DNA of 30,522 bases from Candidatus Hydrogenedentota bacterium (GCA_035416745.1 DAOLNV010000033.1:8285-38806); one strand, 5' to 3'; shown: positions 8,383 to 19,039, counted from the stretch's first letter. Notes: generated by a model not told the origin, from the letters alone. Program-made: numbers and translations.

Positions 8383-8525
8383 TTGGAAAACGCGCCACAG
8401 CGGGGGCTCAACGTGGTTGGGGCTCGATGGCCGCTTGCGGGGGGGCCGATCCTTTGTTTAGTATGGCGGGCGCGGAATTCATTGTGCGCGAAATCCCAGG
8501 CGAGATACGAGTTTTGGAGGCCTTC

Positions 8526-10220
8526 ATGCAGGATTCCCGCCGAATCGTCACGGTCAACCGAGGTGTTGTGGCATTGGTTCTGGTTCTGCCCGCGGTCTTG
8601 TTTGCGGCAGGATGCGGAGGCCCGGCCCAACAGTCCGGCCAGGCCGCTAACCTTGCGGGCGGCGACGCCACGTCCGCCGCGGCTCCGGATACCGGCGGCG
8701 AGCCGGCGTTTGGCGACTGGCTCATCACCCGGATGAGCGCCGAGACCGAAAACCTCAACCCGTATACCAGTTCGGACGCTTATGCGTCGCGTATCAACGA
8801 ATTCATATTCGAGAGTCTGCTGGAACGCGATAACCGGACTCTCGACATGATCCCCGAGCTGGCCGAAACCTGGGAGATCTCCGAGGACAAACTGACCTAC
8901 ACCTTCACGTTGTATGAGGGAACCAGGTTTTCTGACGGCCAGCCGCTGACGACCGAGGACGTCAAGTTCAGCTTCGATACGATCATGAATCCGAAGGTCG
9001 ATGCGCCGCACCTGCGTAACTACTACAAAGATGTCACCGCATGCGAGATCGTCGATGCGCGCACGGTCCGATTCCTGTGTTCCAAACCGTATTTCCGTCA
9101 TATCGTCATGCTCGGAAGCCTCGAGATTCTTCCCAAGCATGTGTACGGCGCCGGCGACTTCAACACTCACCCGAACAACCGGAATCCGATTGGCTCCGGC
9201 CCGTATATCCTTGAGAAATGGGATCCCGGCCAGCAGATCGTGCTTGCCGAGAATCCCGGGTATTGGGGCAAACGGCCCTACATCAGCAAGCGGATCTTCA
9301 AGATAATCCTGTCTGACGGCCCTGCGCTGCAGGCGCTCACGGCGGGTCAGCTGGACTCGATGGGCCTCACGTCCGAGCAATGGGTGCGCCAGACCAATTC
9401 CGAGCGTTTTACCGGGCAGTTCAACAAATTCTCCTTCTACCAGCCGTATTACAACTACATTGGCTGGAACAGCCGCCGGCCCCAGTTCAGCGACAAGATG
9501 GTCCGCCGTGCACTTACGATGCTGCTCAACCGCGAGGATATCCGCGACAAGATCTTCCACGGCCTGGCGATCATCGTGACGGGGACTTCTTTCGTCGACA
9601 CCCCGGAATACAAAAAAGAGATCAAACCGTGGCCGTACGATCCCGAGCAGGCAAAGAAGCTCTTGACCGAGGCCGGATGGACCGATTCCGACAGCGACGG
9701 CGTGCGCGACAAGGATGGGACCGCGTTCCGGTTCGAATTGATCATCAAGAACGACAGCCCCGAGATGGAGCAGATCGGCACGATATTCCAGAACGAGCTC
9801 AAGCGGGCGGGTATCGGAATGTCGCTGCGCCCCCTCGAATGGGCGACGTTTCTCCAGCAGATCGATGCGCGGAAATACGATGCGTGCATACTGGGCTGGT
9901 CCATGCCTCCTGACATCGATCCTTACCAGGTTTGGCACTCGACCATGGCCGAGGGCACGGGTTCGAATTTCGTCGGGTTCAGCAATGCGGAGGCGGACCA
10001 GATTATGGAGACCGCCCGGCAGACGTTCGACCGCGAGGAGCGCATCAAGCTCTACCACCGGCTCCACGAGATCCTGCACGAGGAACAGCCGTACACCTTT
10101 CTGTTCTGCAATAAATCGCTTCTTGCCGTGGACAAACGGTTCCACGGGATCGTGATGTACCCGTTCGGTCCCGACTCGCGGGAGTGGTGGGTTCCGGAGG
10201 AACTGCAGCGGTATCCATAA
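8526..10220 (+). CDS. Peptide-type ABC transporter substrate-binding lipoprotein (SBP family 5)
   Basis: A 564-residue solute-binding protein of the oligopeptide/dipeptide/nickel class that captures ligand outside the cytoplasmic membrane for the ABC importer encoded next. The N-terminus is a lipoprotein signal with lipobox FAAGC ending at C30. Family features include ENLNPYTSSDAYASRINEF at the start of the mature domain, the LAETWEISED and FSDGQPLTTEDVKFSF segments, and GSGPYILEKWDPGQ. The ATG at 8526 has a strong GGAGG five bases upstream. The 33 open codons before it lack signal-peptide character and are excluded. It is the first gene of a same-strand operon, 15 bases ahead of the first permease. 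The ligand could be peptides, opines or other small cationic compounds; sequence alone does not decide. Confidence 0.93.
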   Translation: MQDSRRIVTVNRGVVALVLVLPAVLFAAGCGGPAQQSGQAANLAGGDATSAAAPDTGGEPAFGDWLITRMSAETENLNPYTSSDAYASRINEFIFESLLERDNRTLDMIPELAETWEISEDKLTYTFTLYEGTRFSDGQPLTTEDVKFSFDTIMNPKVDAPHLRNYYKDVTACEIVDARTVRFLCSKPYFRHIVMLGSLEILPKHVYGAGDFNTHPNNRNPIGSGPYILEKWDPGQQIVLAENPGYWGKRPYISKRIFKIILSDGPALQALTAGQLDSMGLTSEQWVRQTNSERFTGQFNKFSFYQPYYNYIGWNSRRPQFSDKMVRRALTMLLNREDIRDKIFHGLAIIVTGTSFVDTPEYKKEIKPWPYDPEQAKKLLTEAGWTDSDSDGVRDKDGTAFRFELIIKNDSPEMEQIGTIFQNELKRAGIGMSLRPLEWATFLQQIDARKYDACILGWSMPPDIDPYQVWHSTMAEGTGSNFVGFSNAEADQIMETARQTFDREERIKLYHRLHEILHEEQPYTFLFCNKSLLAVDKRFHGIVMYPFGPDSREWWVPEELQRYP

Positions 10221-10235
10221 CCCGATTGGTAGTCC

Positions 10236-11240
10236 GTGAAAGCCTATCTCATACGACGATTGCTTCTGGTGATACCGACTTTTCTCGGCATCAGCATGAT
10301 CTCGTTCGCCGTCATCCAACTGGCGCCGGGAAGTCCGATTTACATGAAATTGCGCACGGCCGAGCAGGGCATTTCCACCGATGCGAATACCCCGGAAATC
10401 CTGCGGCAGACGAAGGAGCTCTACGGCCTGGATAAGCCTCTCTACGTCCAATACATCAAGTGGCTTGGCCGCCTCGTGACCCTGGATTTCGGGGAGTCGT
10501 TCAAAGACCACCGCCCCGTGCGCGACAAGATTCTGGAAGCCCTGCCAATCACGCTTCAACTCAATATCATCTCGATTTTCCTCGTGTACCTCATCTCCAT
10601 CCCGATAGGGGTGTATTCCTCGACGCACCAGCGCACCTGGTCCGATACGATCATCACGGTCGTGTTGTTCGTGTTGTACAGCATGCCCAGCTTCTGGGTG
10701 GCGATGCTGCTCATCTACTTCTTCGGGGGCGGCGAATGGTTCAACTGGTTCCCGGTCAATGGCATGAACTCGATCGGGGCGGAGACCTTCTCGTGGCTGC
10801 ATTGGCTGGCGGACCGCGCGTGGCATCTCATACTTCCCGTGTTCTGCCTGACCTACGGGGGATTGGCGGGGCTCTCGCGCTACGCCCGCGCCGGCATGGT
10901 CGAAGTGATCCGGCAGGACTACATACGCACGGCGCGCGCTTATGGTTTTTCCGAGAAAATCGTGGTCTTCAAATATGCCATGCGCAATTCGCTTATCCCT
11001 ATCATCACGCTGCTCGGCACGCTGCTTCCCGCCCTGCTGGGCGGGAGCGTGATTATTGAAAGCATCTTTTCCATTCCCGGCATGGGGTTCCGGGGTTTCG
11101 ACGCCCTGTTATCGCGGGATTACCCGATGATTATGGGCCTGCTGGCAGTATCGGCGTTCCTGACCCTGATCGGGCTGTTGCTGTCCGACATCATGTATGC
11201 GATTGCGGACCCGCGCATCAAATTCGAGAAACCGGACTGA
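10236..11240 (+). CDS. Peptide-type ABC transporter permease (DppB/OppB/YejB class)
   Basis: A 334-residue integral membrane permease. The first membrane segment, with the typical N-terminal RRLLLVIPTFLGI motif, is followed by an extracytoplasmic region ending in the conserved YVQYIKWLGRLVTLDFGES segment, then about five further hydrophobic segments. The ATPase-contacting EAA loop is seen around residues 215-250 (YARAGMVEVIRQDYIRTARA). The start is a GTG at 10236; the frame begins with a family-like N-terminus (MKAYLIRRLL), although the upstream ribosome site is poor, so translation may depend on the preceding gene 15 bases away. It pairs with the downstream permease to form the membrane channel. 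Confidence 0.94.
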   Translation: MKAYLIRRLLLVIPTFLGISMISFAVIQLAPGSPIYMKLRTAEQGISTDANTPEILRQTKELYGLDKPLYVQYIKWLGRLVTLDFGESFKDHRPVRDKILEALPITLQLNIISIFLVYLISIPIGVYSSTHQRTWSDTIITVVLFVLYSMPSFWVAMLLIYFFGGGEWFNWFPVNGMNSIGAETFSWLHWLADRAWHLILPVFCLTYGGLAGLSRYARAGMVEVIRQDYIRTARAYGFSEKIVVFKYAMRNSLIPIITLLGTLLPALLGGSVIIESIFSIPGMGFRGFDALLSRDYPMIMGLLAVSAFLTLIGLLLSDIMYAIADPRIKFEKPD

Positions 11241-11249
11241 CGGGACGCC

Positions 11250-12308
11250 ATGAGCGATTCGACAACAAAGAAACAGAGTTACTGGCGGCTGGTATGGCAG
11301 CAGTTCCGCAAGAACTGGCTCGCCATACTGGGCCTGGCGGTCATTCTCCTGTTGTTCGCCGTGGCCATCCTGGCCCCGTTTCTGGCCCATTCGCGCCCGA
11401 TCTACCTCGTGAAGGACGGGCGGACCTACTGGTTCACCAACCTTATCGAGTATCCCGAACTCGTCGAGATTGATTTCCGCACGTGGACCCCCGGCGAGGG
11501 CGAACGGGCCGTGCGGCCGCCGGTCCCCTTCGGCCCGCTCGACGACAACATGAACGTACGGCTCGAGCCGCCAGTCTGGGCGGCCGGTTCGCAAAGCGAC
11601 ACTATGGAAGAGGATGCCGGGGAGATCCCGCCTCGGGCGCACTGGCTGGGCACGGACGACCGCGGCCGCGACGTTCTCAGCCGCCTGATTTGGGGCACAC
11701 GGATCTCGATGAGCATCGGGTTCGTCGCTGTGGGCATCTCGGCAATCATCGGGGTCATCTTTGGCGCGCTGGCAGGGTATTACGGCGGCAAGGTCGACAT
11801 GGTCATCCTGCGCATCATCGAGATCGTGATGTGCTTTCCCAGTTTCTTCCTGATCCTTACCCTGATGGCCTTCCTTCCGCCGAGTATCTGGAACATCATG
11901 GTAGCTATCGGCCTGCTCGGCTGGACGGGGATCGCCCGGCTGGTGCGCGGCGAATTCCTGCGGCTGCGCGAGAGCGATTTCGCGACGGCCGCGCGCGCCA
12001 CAGGTCTCCACGACTGGTGGATCATCTTCCGCCATCTGCTCCCGAACGCGCTGGCGCCCGTGTGGGTGTCGGCCACGTTCGGCGTGGCGGGCGCCATCCT
12101 GACCGAGTCGGGCCTTAGTTTTCTGGGGTTTGGGGTGCCGCCGCCCGCGGCAAGCTGGGGCGAGGTGCTGAAACAGTCACAGACCTACATCACCCACGCG
12201 TGGTGGCTGGTGACCTTCCCGGGCGCGGCCATCTTCATTACGGTAACGTCTTTCAACCTTGTAGGCGAGGGGTTGCGCGACGCGATGGACCCGCGCCTGC
12301 GGCAATAA
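11250..12308 (+). CDS. Peptide-type ABC transporter permease (DppC/OppC/YejE class)
   Basis: A 352-residue permease, the partner of the preceding one. The cytoplasmic N-terminus and first membrane segment (about residues 25-47) match the OppC N-terminal domain. The conserved HWLGTDDRGRDVLSRL motif precedes the five-helix core, and the EAA loop is near residues 235-262 (VRGEFLRLRESDFATAARA). Between helix 1 and the HWLGTD motif lies an extracytoplasmic stretch of about 80 residues, longer than in typical OppC. It contains IYLVKDGRTYWF and LIEYPELVEIDF, reminiscent of YejE-type permeases. The ATG is 9 bases after the previous stop, with GGGA just upstream. Confidence 0.94.
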   Translation: MSDSTTKKQSYWRLVWQQFRKNWLAILGLAVILLLFAVAILAPFLAHSRPIYLVKDGRTYWFTNLIEYPELVEIDFRTWTPGEGERAVRPPVPFGPLDDNMNVRLEPPVWAAGSQSDTMEEDAGEIPPRAHWLGTDDRGRDVLSRLIWGTRISMSIGFVAVGISAIIGVIFGALAGYYGGKVDMVILRIIEIVMCFPSFFLILTLMAFLPPSIWNIMVAIGLLGWTGIARLVRGEFLRLRESDFATAARATGLHDWWIIFRHLLPNALAPVWVSATFGVAGAILTESGLSFLGFGVPPPAASWGEVLKQSQTYITHAWWLVTFPGAAIFITVTSFNLVGEGLRDAMDPRLRQ

Positions 12309-12327
12309 CAGAGCAAAGGAGACTCCG

Positions 12328-12714
12328 ATGCGTATTGAACATGTGGCGTTGAACATCCATAAACCGGCCGAAGTCGTCGCGTGGCTGTGCAAGAACCTCG
12401 GCATGCGCATTCTGCGCCAATTCGGCGAGCCGCCCGACGCCTTCTTCGTTGCCGATTCCGAAGGGCATACCGTGCTGGAGATCTACGAGAATCCGCGCGC
12501 GGAAATCCCGGATTACGCGGCCATGAAAGCGCAGACGCTGCATGTGGCATTCCTGGCTGATGACGTGGCGGCGGTGCGCAAACGTTTGGTGGCCGCGGGG
12601 GCTACGCCCGAGGGCGACGTGGTCAAGACGCCGGATGGCGACGAGCTCGCCATGGTGCGCGGTCCGGGCGGCCTGGCCATCCAGCTCATGAAACGCAGCA
12701 ACCCGCTCGTCTAG
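12328..12714 (+). CDS. VOC superfamily protein (glyoxalase/dioxygenase fold)
   Basis: A 128-residue single-domain protein with two beta-alpha-beta-beta-beta halves. The metal-ligand positions of the superfamily are occupied by H5 (IEHVAL), E51 (VLEIY), H72 (TLHVAF) and Q119 (AIQL). The final Q in place of the more common E still allows metal binding. Reaction type (glyoxalase, isomerase, dioxygenase, resistance protein) cannot be told. The ATG has AAAGGAG six bases upstream. It sits inside the importer operon, 19 bases after the second permease and 25 bases before the first ATPase, so it is co-expressed with transport. A role in modifying an imported compound is a reasonable but unproven idea. 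Confidence 0.88.
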   Translation: MRIEHVALNIHKPAEVVAWLCKNLGMRILRQFGEPPDAFFVADSEGHTVLEIYENPRAEIPDYAAMKAQTLHVAFLADDVAAVRKRLVAAGATPEGDVVKTPDGDELAMVRGPGGLAIQLMKRSNPLV

Positions 12715-12739
12715 CGGGATAGTGAACCGATTGCGAGAC

Positions 12740-14811
<2,072 letters not shown>

Positions 14812-14898
14812 GGCGCGCATGGCGTCTGAAGGCATCCGACACGGGGTACACGGTGCGTGCTCTTGGGAGCCACAGGTCTTCATAGCGTGATAAGGTAG

Positions 14899-14938
14899 TC
14901 GAAGGTCCCTCAAAAGTACAGAAGACCGAGACCTTCGA
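14899..14938. repeat. Inverted repeat of the GACCTTCGA box
   Basis: TCGAAGGTC (14899-14907) and GACCTTCGA (14930-14938) form a perfect 9-bp inverted repeat around 22 bases. The right arm is the start of the second dispersed element, so this is either a hairpin downstream of the importer operon or two oppositely oriented copies of the same box. There is no T-run, so it is a poor intrinsic terminator. Confidence 0.45.
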
Positions 14939-14973
14939 GCACAATAGGGCGTGGCAGGAGACCGCGCCACAGC
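14928..14973 (+). repeat. Dispersed hairpin element, copy 2
   Basis: GAGACCTTCG (14928-14937) is followed after 10 bases by GGCGTGG (14948-14954), a 7-base loop, CCGCGCC (14962-14968) with one G-U pair, and the ACAGC tail (to 14973). The order and spacing match the copy at 8255-8303. It lies just before the ribosome site of the WbsX-like gene. Confidence 0.55.
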
Positions 14974-14986
14974 AGAGAGGGGATTC

Positions 14987-17674
14987 ATGGTGTTTACAGC
15001 AATTCTGGTTTCGCTAATCGGCTTGTCGGGCGTTCCGGAGGCCCCGGTAGCCGCGTGGGAATTCAACTCGCCCGAGGAGGTTCAGCCCTGGCGGGCCAAT
15101 GGTCACATGACCAACGTGGCGGCCGAGAACGGCATCCTCGCGTGCGACACGGTCGACTGGGACCCGTTCTATACCTATTCCGAAGCGCAGCTCGAGGCCA
15201 CGCCGTGGCAATTCGTGGTGATTCGCATCAAGGCCAGCCAGGCAGGGGAGGGTCAACTATTCTGGACCCCCGACATGGAAGGGCAGTATGCGGGGTTCAG
15301 CCCTTCGAAAGTTACCAGTTTCAAGGTGGAACAGCCGGATGCCTGGCAGGAGGTGGTCATTCTTCCCTTCTGGCACACCGAGGGCACGATCCGCCAACTC
15401 CGGCTCGACCTGTATGAAGGCGCGCATTTCGAGGTGGACTGGCTGCGCGTTTACGACTGGGGAAAAGGCGTTGCGCCGGCTGCGGACACCTGCCGGTGGG
15501 AGTTTGACGACGGCGGCGAAGCCTGGCGTCTGTGGCCCGGAAACGGCGCGCTCGTTTCCCCGCCACTCCAGCTGGACGTGGCGGCGAAGGGGTGGGTGTC
15601 CCTGGCACTCAAAGCCAGGACCGCCACGACCGCCTCGCTGTTCTGGGCCAATTCACGCGATTTCGGGCGCGATGCGCAGACGTTCGAGGTGGCCGCGTCC
15701 GAGGATTTTCGTGTCTATGACGTGGAATTGCAGGGGGAATCCTCCTGGCGCGACGCGGTCGTCGCGCTGGGCCTTCAATCCGCGCTCGATGCGGGCCTTG
15801 CCGTCAAATCCATCGAGATATCCGAGCGGCCTCAGGGACCCGCGGACATCCGCGTGCTCCATTTCGGGTTCGAGAACGGCGTGAATCGCGCCGGGCGGGA
15901 CTGCCTCATTGCCGCCAACTTCCTGAACGAAGGCGGCACAACGTCGGTACCTCTCGAAGCGCGTCTGGTAGTGCCGGATGACGTGACCCTTGTCAAGGGC
16001 GACGCGGTTCAGACGGTCCCTCCGCTCGCGTTTCGGCAGCGGGCCACGTTGTCCTGGACGGTCCGCGCATCCGCTCCCGGCACGCCTCAGCTCAGCCTCG
16101 ATTTCCCTGACGGCGGGCCGATAGCGGATCGGACCGCCGTGCTCGAATTTCTTGCGCCGATGCCCGTGCAACCGGCCGAATACGTCCCCGAACCGAAGCC
16201 GGTGAAGACGGGTATCGACGTGTTTGCGTACTACTTCCCGGGCTGGGGGGCGGACGTGAAGTGGGACCCCATCCGCTTCGTCGACCCCATCCGTAAACCG
16301 CTGCTGGGCTACTACGACGAAGGCAAGCCGGAGGTTGTCGACTGGCAGATCAAGTGGGCTGTCGAAAACGGCATCAAAGGTTTTCTTGTTGACTGGTACT
16401 GGGTGGCCGGCAACCAGCATCTCACGCACTGGTTCGAGGCGTATCGCCAAGCCCGCCATCGCGACCGTCTCCAAGTCGCCATCATGTGGGCGAACCACAA
16501 CCCGCCCAACACCCATTCGGCTGAAGACTGGCGCAACGTGACCCGGGAATGGCTTGACAAATATTTCAATTTGCCCGGGTATTACCGGATCAACGGCAAA
16601 CCGGCGGTGTTTATCTGGGCGCCCGACAATATCCGGAATGACCTTGGCGGCACCGAATCCGTGCTCACATCGTTTGAAGAATCGCAGCAGATGGCCCGCG
16701 ACGCCGGTTACGAGGGCATCACCTACGTCGCGATGGGCTACAATCTTTCGAGAGACCGGTCCGACCTTCTCGCGAAAGAAGGCTACAGCGGGTTCTCCAC
16801 GTATCACGAGTGGGGCGACGCGGTAAAACGGTCTACGGTGCCGCAGCGGGCCCAATACAGCGACGTGGCCGATACCACCCGCGACGCGTGGGACGCGCAC
16901 GAGGCTATTGCGGGGCCCTTGACGTACTACCCGGTGGCGGACACGGGCTGGGATTCGCGGCCGTGGCATGGTTCCCGCTCACTGGCTATTCTCGGGAGGA
17001 CTCCGGATCTCTTTGAACGTATTCTCCGCAATATCAAGACATGGGCCGAAGCCCATGACCGCGGCATGATAATCCTCGGGCCGCTCAACGAATGGGGTGA
17101 AGGAAGCTACATCGAACCGAACACCGAGTTCGATTTCAAGATGTACGAGGCGATACGCCGCGTATTCGCCGTAGACGACCCCGCTGCCTGGCCGGTCAAC
17201 ATCGGCCCGGCCGACGCCGGGCTTGGCCCGTACGATTTTCCGCCCCAGGTCATGCGCTCCGCGTGGGACTTCTCCGACGGCCCCCAGGGTTGGGCAAATA
17301 TGATGGGCTTGTCGGAGTTCGTTGCACGGGACGGCATGCTGCACTTTACGACCAATTCGGCCGACCCGGCCATCCAGAGTCAGGCCGTCCGTCTGCCGGC
17401 AGCCGAATATCCCCGTATGATAATCACCATGCAGGTGACCGGCGCTTCGCCCGGGGAGATGGCAGCGCAGCTGTTCTGGTCCGATACGGGCGCCGCCATT
17501 GTCGAGGCGACGAGTTTGCGTTTTCGGCTTCAAAACGACGGCGCCATGCATACTTACACGTTGAATCTCAGCGAGCACCCCCGTTGGCGCGGCGAGATCA
17601 CATCGTTGCGCTTCGACCCCTGCGACATCCCGAACGTGGCGGTGACGATAGACGAGATCCGTTTCGAGAAATAG
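14987..17674 (+). CDS. Secreted multidomain WbsX/GH99-like protein
   Basis: An 895-residue exported protein. The N-terminus (MVFTAILVSLIGLSG to about residue 23) is a signal peptide. Two beta-sandwich-like modules follow at about residues 24-160 and 170-290, each opening with a W-x-F pattern (AAWEFNSPEEVQPW; CRWEFDDGGEAWRLW), and a third similar module is at the C-terminus (about 760-895, SAWDFSDGPQGW). Such modules often bind carbohydrate. The core, about 408-735, matches the WbsX family, related to GH99-type TIM-barrel glycosidases: DVFAYYFPGW, the FLVDWYW segment and the hallmark NEWGEGSYIEP near residue 700. Family functions are poorly defined; glycan hydrolysis (endo-mannanase-like) is plausible. 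The ATG at 14987 has GAGAGGGG about six bases upstream; the 12 open codons before it spoil the signal peptide. It stands alone after the importer operon. Confidence 0.8.
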   Translation: MVFTAILVSLIGLSGVPEAPVAAWEFNSPEEVQPWRANGHMTNVAAENGILACDTVDWDPFYTYSEAQLEATPWQFVVIRIKASQAGEGQLFWTPDMEGQYAGFSPSKVTSFKVEQPDAWQEVVILPFWHTEGTIRQLRLDLYEGAHFEVDWLRVYDWGKGVAPAADTCRWEFDDGGEAWRLWPGNGALVSPPLQLDVAAKGWVSLALKARTATTASLFWANSRDFGRDAQTFEVAASEDFRVYDVELQGESSWRDAVVALGLQSALDAGLAVKSIEISERPQGPADIRVLHFGFENGVNRAGRDCLIAANFLNEGGTTSVPLEARLVVPDDVTLVKGDAVQTVPPLAFRQRATLSWTVRASAPGTPQLSLDFPDGGPIADRTAVLEFLAPMPVQPAEYVPEPKPVKTGIDVFAYYFPGWGADVKWDPIRFVDPIRKPLLGYYDEGKPEVVDWQIKWAVENGIKGFLVDWYWVAGNQHLTHWFEAYRQARHRDRLQVAIMWANHNPPNTHSAEDWRNVTREWLDKYFNLPGYYRINGKPAVFIWAPDNIRNDLGGTESVLTSFEESQQMARDAGYEGITYVAMGYNLSRDRSDLLAKEGYSGFSTYHEWGDAVKRSTVPQRAQYSDVADTTRDAWDAHEAIAGPLTYYPVADTGWDSRPWHGSRSLAILGRTPDLFERILRNIKTWAEAHDRGMIILGPLNEWGEGSYIEPNTEFDFKMYEAIRRVFAVDDPAAWPVNIGPADAGLGPYDFPPQVMRSAWDFSDGPQGWANMMGLSEFVARDGMLHFTTNSADPAIQSQAVRLPAAEYPRMIITMQVTGASPGEMAAQLFWSDTGAAIVEATSLRFRLQNDGAMHTYTLNLSEHPRWRGEITSLRFDPCDIPNVAVTIDEIRFEK

Positions 17675-17828
17675 ACGCACGCAGGTGCGCTGGCGCGGCA
17701 TGGCGTAACGGAGGGCCGGCTTTCCGGTCTGGCAGGCCCGCGCATCGTTGTAGGCGCCCGATTGTGGAGACCTTCGACTGCAAGAATGCCGAGCTGGCGC
17801 CGGGCGATGCCAGGCCGACCACGCCGCG
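17675..17828. other. Convergent intergenic region with third GAGACCTTCG box
   Basis: 154 bases between convergent stops. GGAGACCTTCG occurs at 17766-17776, identical to the box at 8255. It is followed by a less similar sequence ending GACCACGCCGCG, without the clean hairpin of the other copies. GCCGG-CTTT-CCGG just upstream is a weak stem. No convincing intrinsic terminator for either gene was seen. Confidence 0.45.
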
Positions 17829-18962
17829 TCAGCGGACACCCGCCAGGATGCGTTCGTAGACCGCTTTGACAGCGGCTGCCTGGGCCTCGAGTGAATAGTG
17901 GGTGACGGCGGTCTCGCGGGCCGCCATTCCCATCCCGTGGGCGAGCCGCCGGTCGCCCGCCAGTCGGTCCAGGGCGCGGAACAATGCTTCCCCGGAACCG
18001 TCGCAGACGATACCATCGAGGTCGTGGTTCACAATCTCGCGCAGCATGCCCCGATTGGCGACCACCGCGGGTTTGCGCATGGCCATACATTCGCGCACGG
18101 CCCGGCATGTGCCGTCGCTGCCGGGCGTCAGATAGACCTTTACGTCGAACGCCTTCAACATGCCCACGTAGTTCTCGCCCTCGAGATAGCCCGGGAAATG
18201 GACACGGTCCTCGAGGCCGAGGCGACGCACCGGTTCCCGGCCCACCTGCTCCTGCCTGGTGCCGCGGCCCACGACAATCACGTGCACGTTTGGGCGTCTC
18301 GCGGCGAGCATCCGTATCGCCTCGAAGAAATCCTCGTAGTGCCGGTGGGTCTGCATGCGGGCCACAATACCCACCACGAACGCGCCGGGGGGGATACTGA
18401 GCCAACGGCGGCCGTCCGGCACCTCGCGCGCGGGATCGAACCGTTCGATGTCGACCGCGCCCGGCACGATTGTCTGCCTCGACGGTTCGAGTCCGTGGAC
18501 CCTTGTGTCGTGTTCCGCGGCGATGCGGGACGGTTCGAACACGTGGCCGGCGCCAGCGAGCAAACGGGTATTGGCCCCGCTTGCGGGAAACCCGCTGCCG
18601 TGATAACTCGAGCGCACGAGCGGCACGCCCAGTTTCCTCGCGGCGCCTGCGGCAATCCGGTGATCGTTGTCGAGGTGGCAGTGGATGAGGTCATAGGGAT
18701 GGGCGCGGAGGAAGCGCGCCAGGCGCGCGCGATCGAGCAGGTTCGAGACGGGATTGAGGTGCTTGCTCAAACTGAACGACAGGATGGGCTCGATGCCGCG
18801 GTCGCGCGCGGTTTCGGCTACTTTGTTAATCGATTTGCCCGCGTCCGGGGAACAGGCGAAATCGGCCGCCACCCCGAGCCGCCTCAACGCCACACAGAGG
18901 TTGAGCGCCGGCTCCGCCGGGCCGGTCCATTTCGAGTTGCTGAGAAGGTGAAGGACGTTCAT
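17829..18962 (-). CDS. Group 1 glycosyltransferase (GT4-like)
   Basis: A 377-residue cytoplasmic or membrane-associated glycosyltransferase with the GT-B fold that would move a sugar from a nucleotide donor to a glycan or lipid acceptor. The N-terminal Rossmann domain opens with VLHLLSNSKWTGPAEPALNL, and the C-terminal donor domain starts at about residue 190 (FVVGIVARMQTHRHYEDFF). The E-x7-E motif of the family appears as D283-x7-E291 (SDGTCRAVRE), with Asp in the first position. The normally conserved K of the donor site (R...K pattern) is not obvious. It follows the PpiD-like gene by 77 bases on the same strand but with two hairpins between, and the ATG at 18962 has only a weak AGG nearby. 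The acceptor is unknown. Confidence 0.88.
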   Translation of the reverse strand: MNVLHLLSNSKWTGPAEPALNLCVALRRLGVAADFACSPDAGKSINKVAETARDRGIEPILSFSLSKHLNPVSNLLDRARLARFLRAHPYDLIHCHLDNDHRIAAGAARKLGVPLVRSSYHGSGFPASGANTRLLAGAGHVFEPSRIAAEHDTRVHGLEPSRQTIVPGAVDIERFDPAREVPDGRRWLSIPPGAFVVGIVARMQTHRHYEDFFEAIRMLAARRPNVHVIVVGRGTRQEQVGREPVRRLGLEDRVHFPGYLEGENYVGMLKAFDVKVYLTPGSDGTCRAVRECMAMRKPAVVANRGMLREIVNHDLDGIVCDGSGEALFRALDRLAGDRRLAHGMGMAARETAVTHYSLEAQAAAVKAVYERILAGVR

Positions 18963-18975
18963 GCGGCGCCTGGCC

Positions 18976-18998
18976 CGCCCGGGACGGTTTCCCGGGCG
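18976..18998 (-). other. Perfect 9-bp hairpin in glycosyltransferase leader
   Basis: CGCCCGGGA (18976-18984) and TCCCGGGCG (18990-18998) pair perfectly around a 5-base loop. On the minus strand it lies between a strong purine-rich GAGGAGG (19008-19002) and the start codon at 18962, about 13 bases before the ATG. Folding would bring the distant GAGGAGG closer to the start. A regulatory role is inference. Confidence 0.4.
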
Positions 18999-19015
18999 TC
19001 AGACCTCCTCAAAAT

Positions 19016-19036
19016 GGCGGCGGCCGGACCGCCGCC
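19016..19036 (-). terminator. Hairpin after PpiD-like gene
   Basis: GGCGGCGG (19016-19023) and CCGCCGCC (19029-19036) form a perfect 8-bp GC stem with a 5-base loop. On the minus strand it begins three bases after the PpiD-like stop and is followed by ATTTTG. The T-run is short, so it may terminate weakly or attenuate read-through into the glycosyltransferase. Confidence 0.5.
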
Positions 19037-19039
19037 GTC

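Larger units (their letters stand above)
8123..8525. other. Repeat-rich intergenic region upstream of ABC importer
   Basis: 403 bases between divergent genes with no convincing coding frame. It contains the first copy of a dispersed hairpin element (8255-8303), a 9-bp tandem G-rich tract (8324-8382) and three copies of GCCACAGCGGGG near 8296, 8316 and 8394. A weak promoter candidate for the importer, TTGCGG (8435-8440), 16 bases, TTTAGT (8457-8462), lies near its right end. The ribosome site GGAGG at 8516-8520 belongs to the binding-protein gene. Confidence 0.6.

Noticed and set aside
7860..10826. Very long minus-strand open frame (about 988 codons) opposite the oxidoreductase and binding-protein genes
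   Set aside because: It lies antisense to two well-supported genes and an intergenic repeat tract, and its translation is arginine/proline/histidine-rich without any domain; a by-product of high GC.
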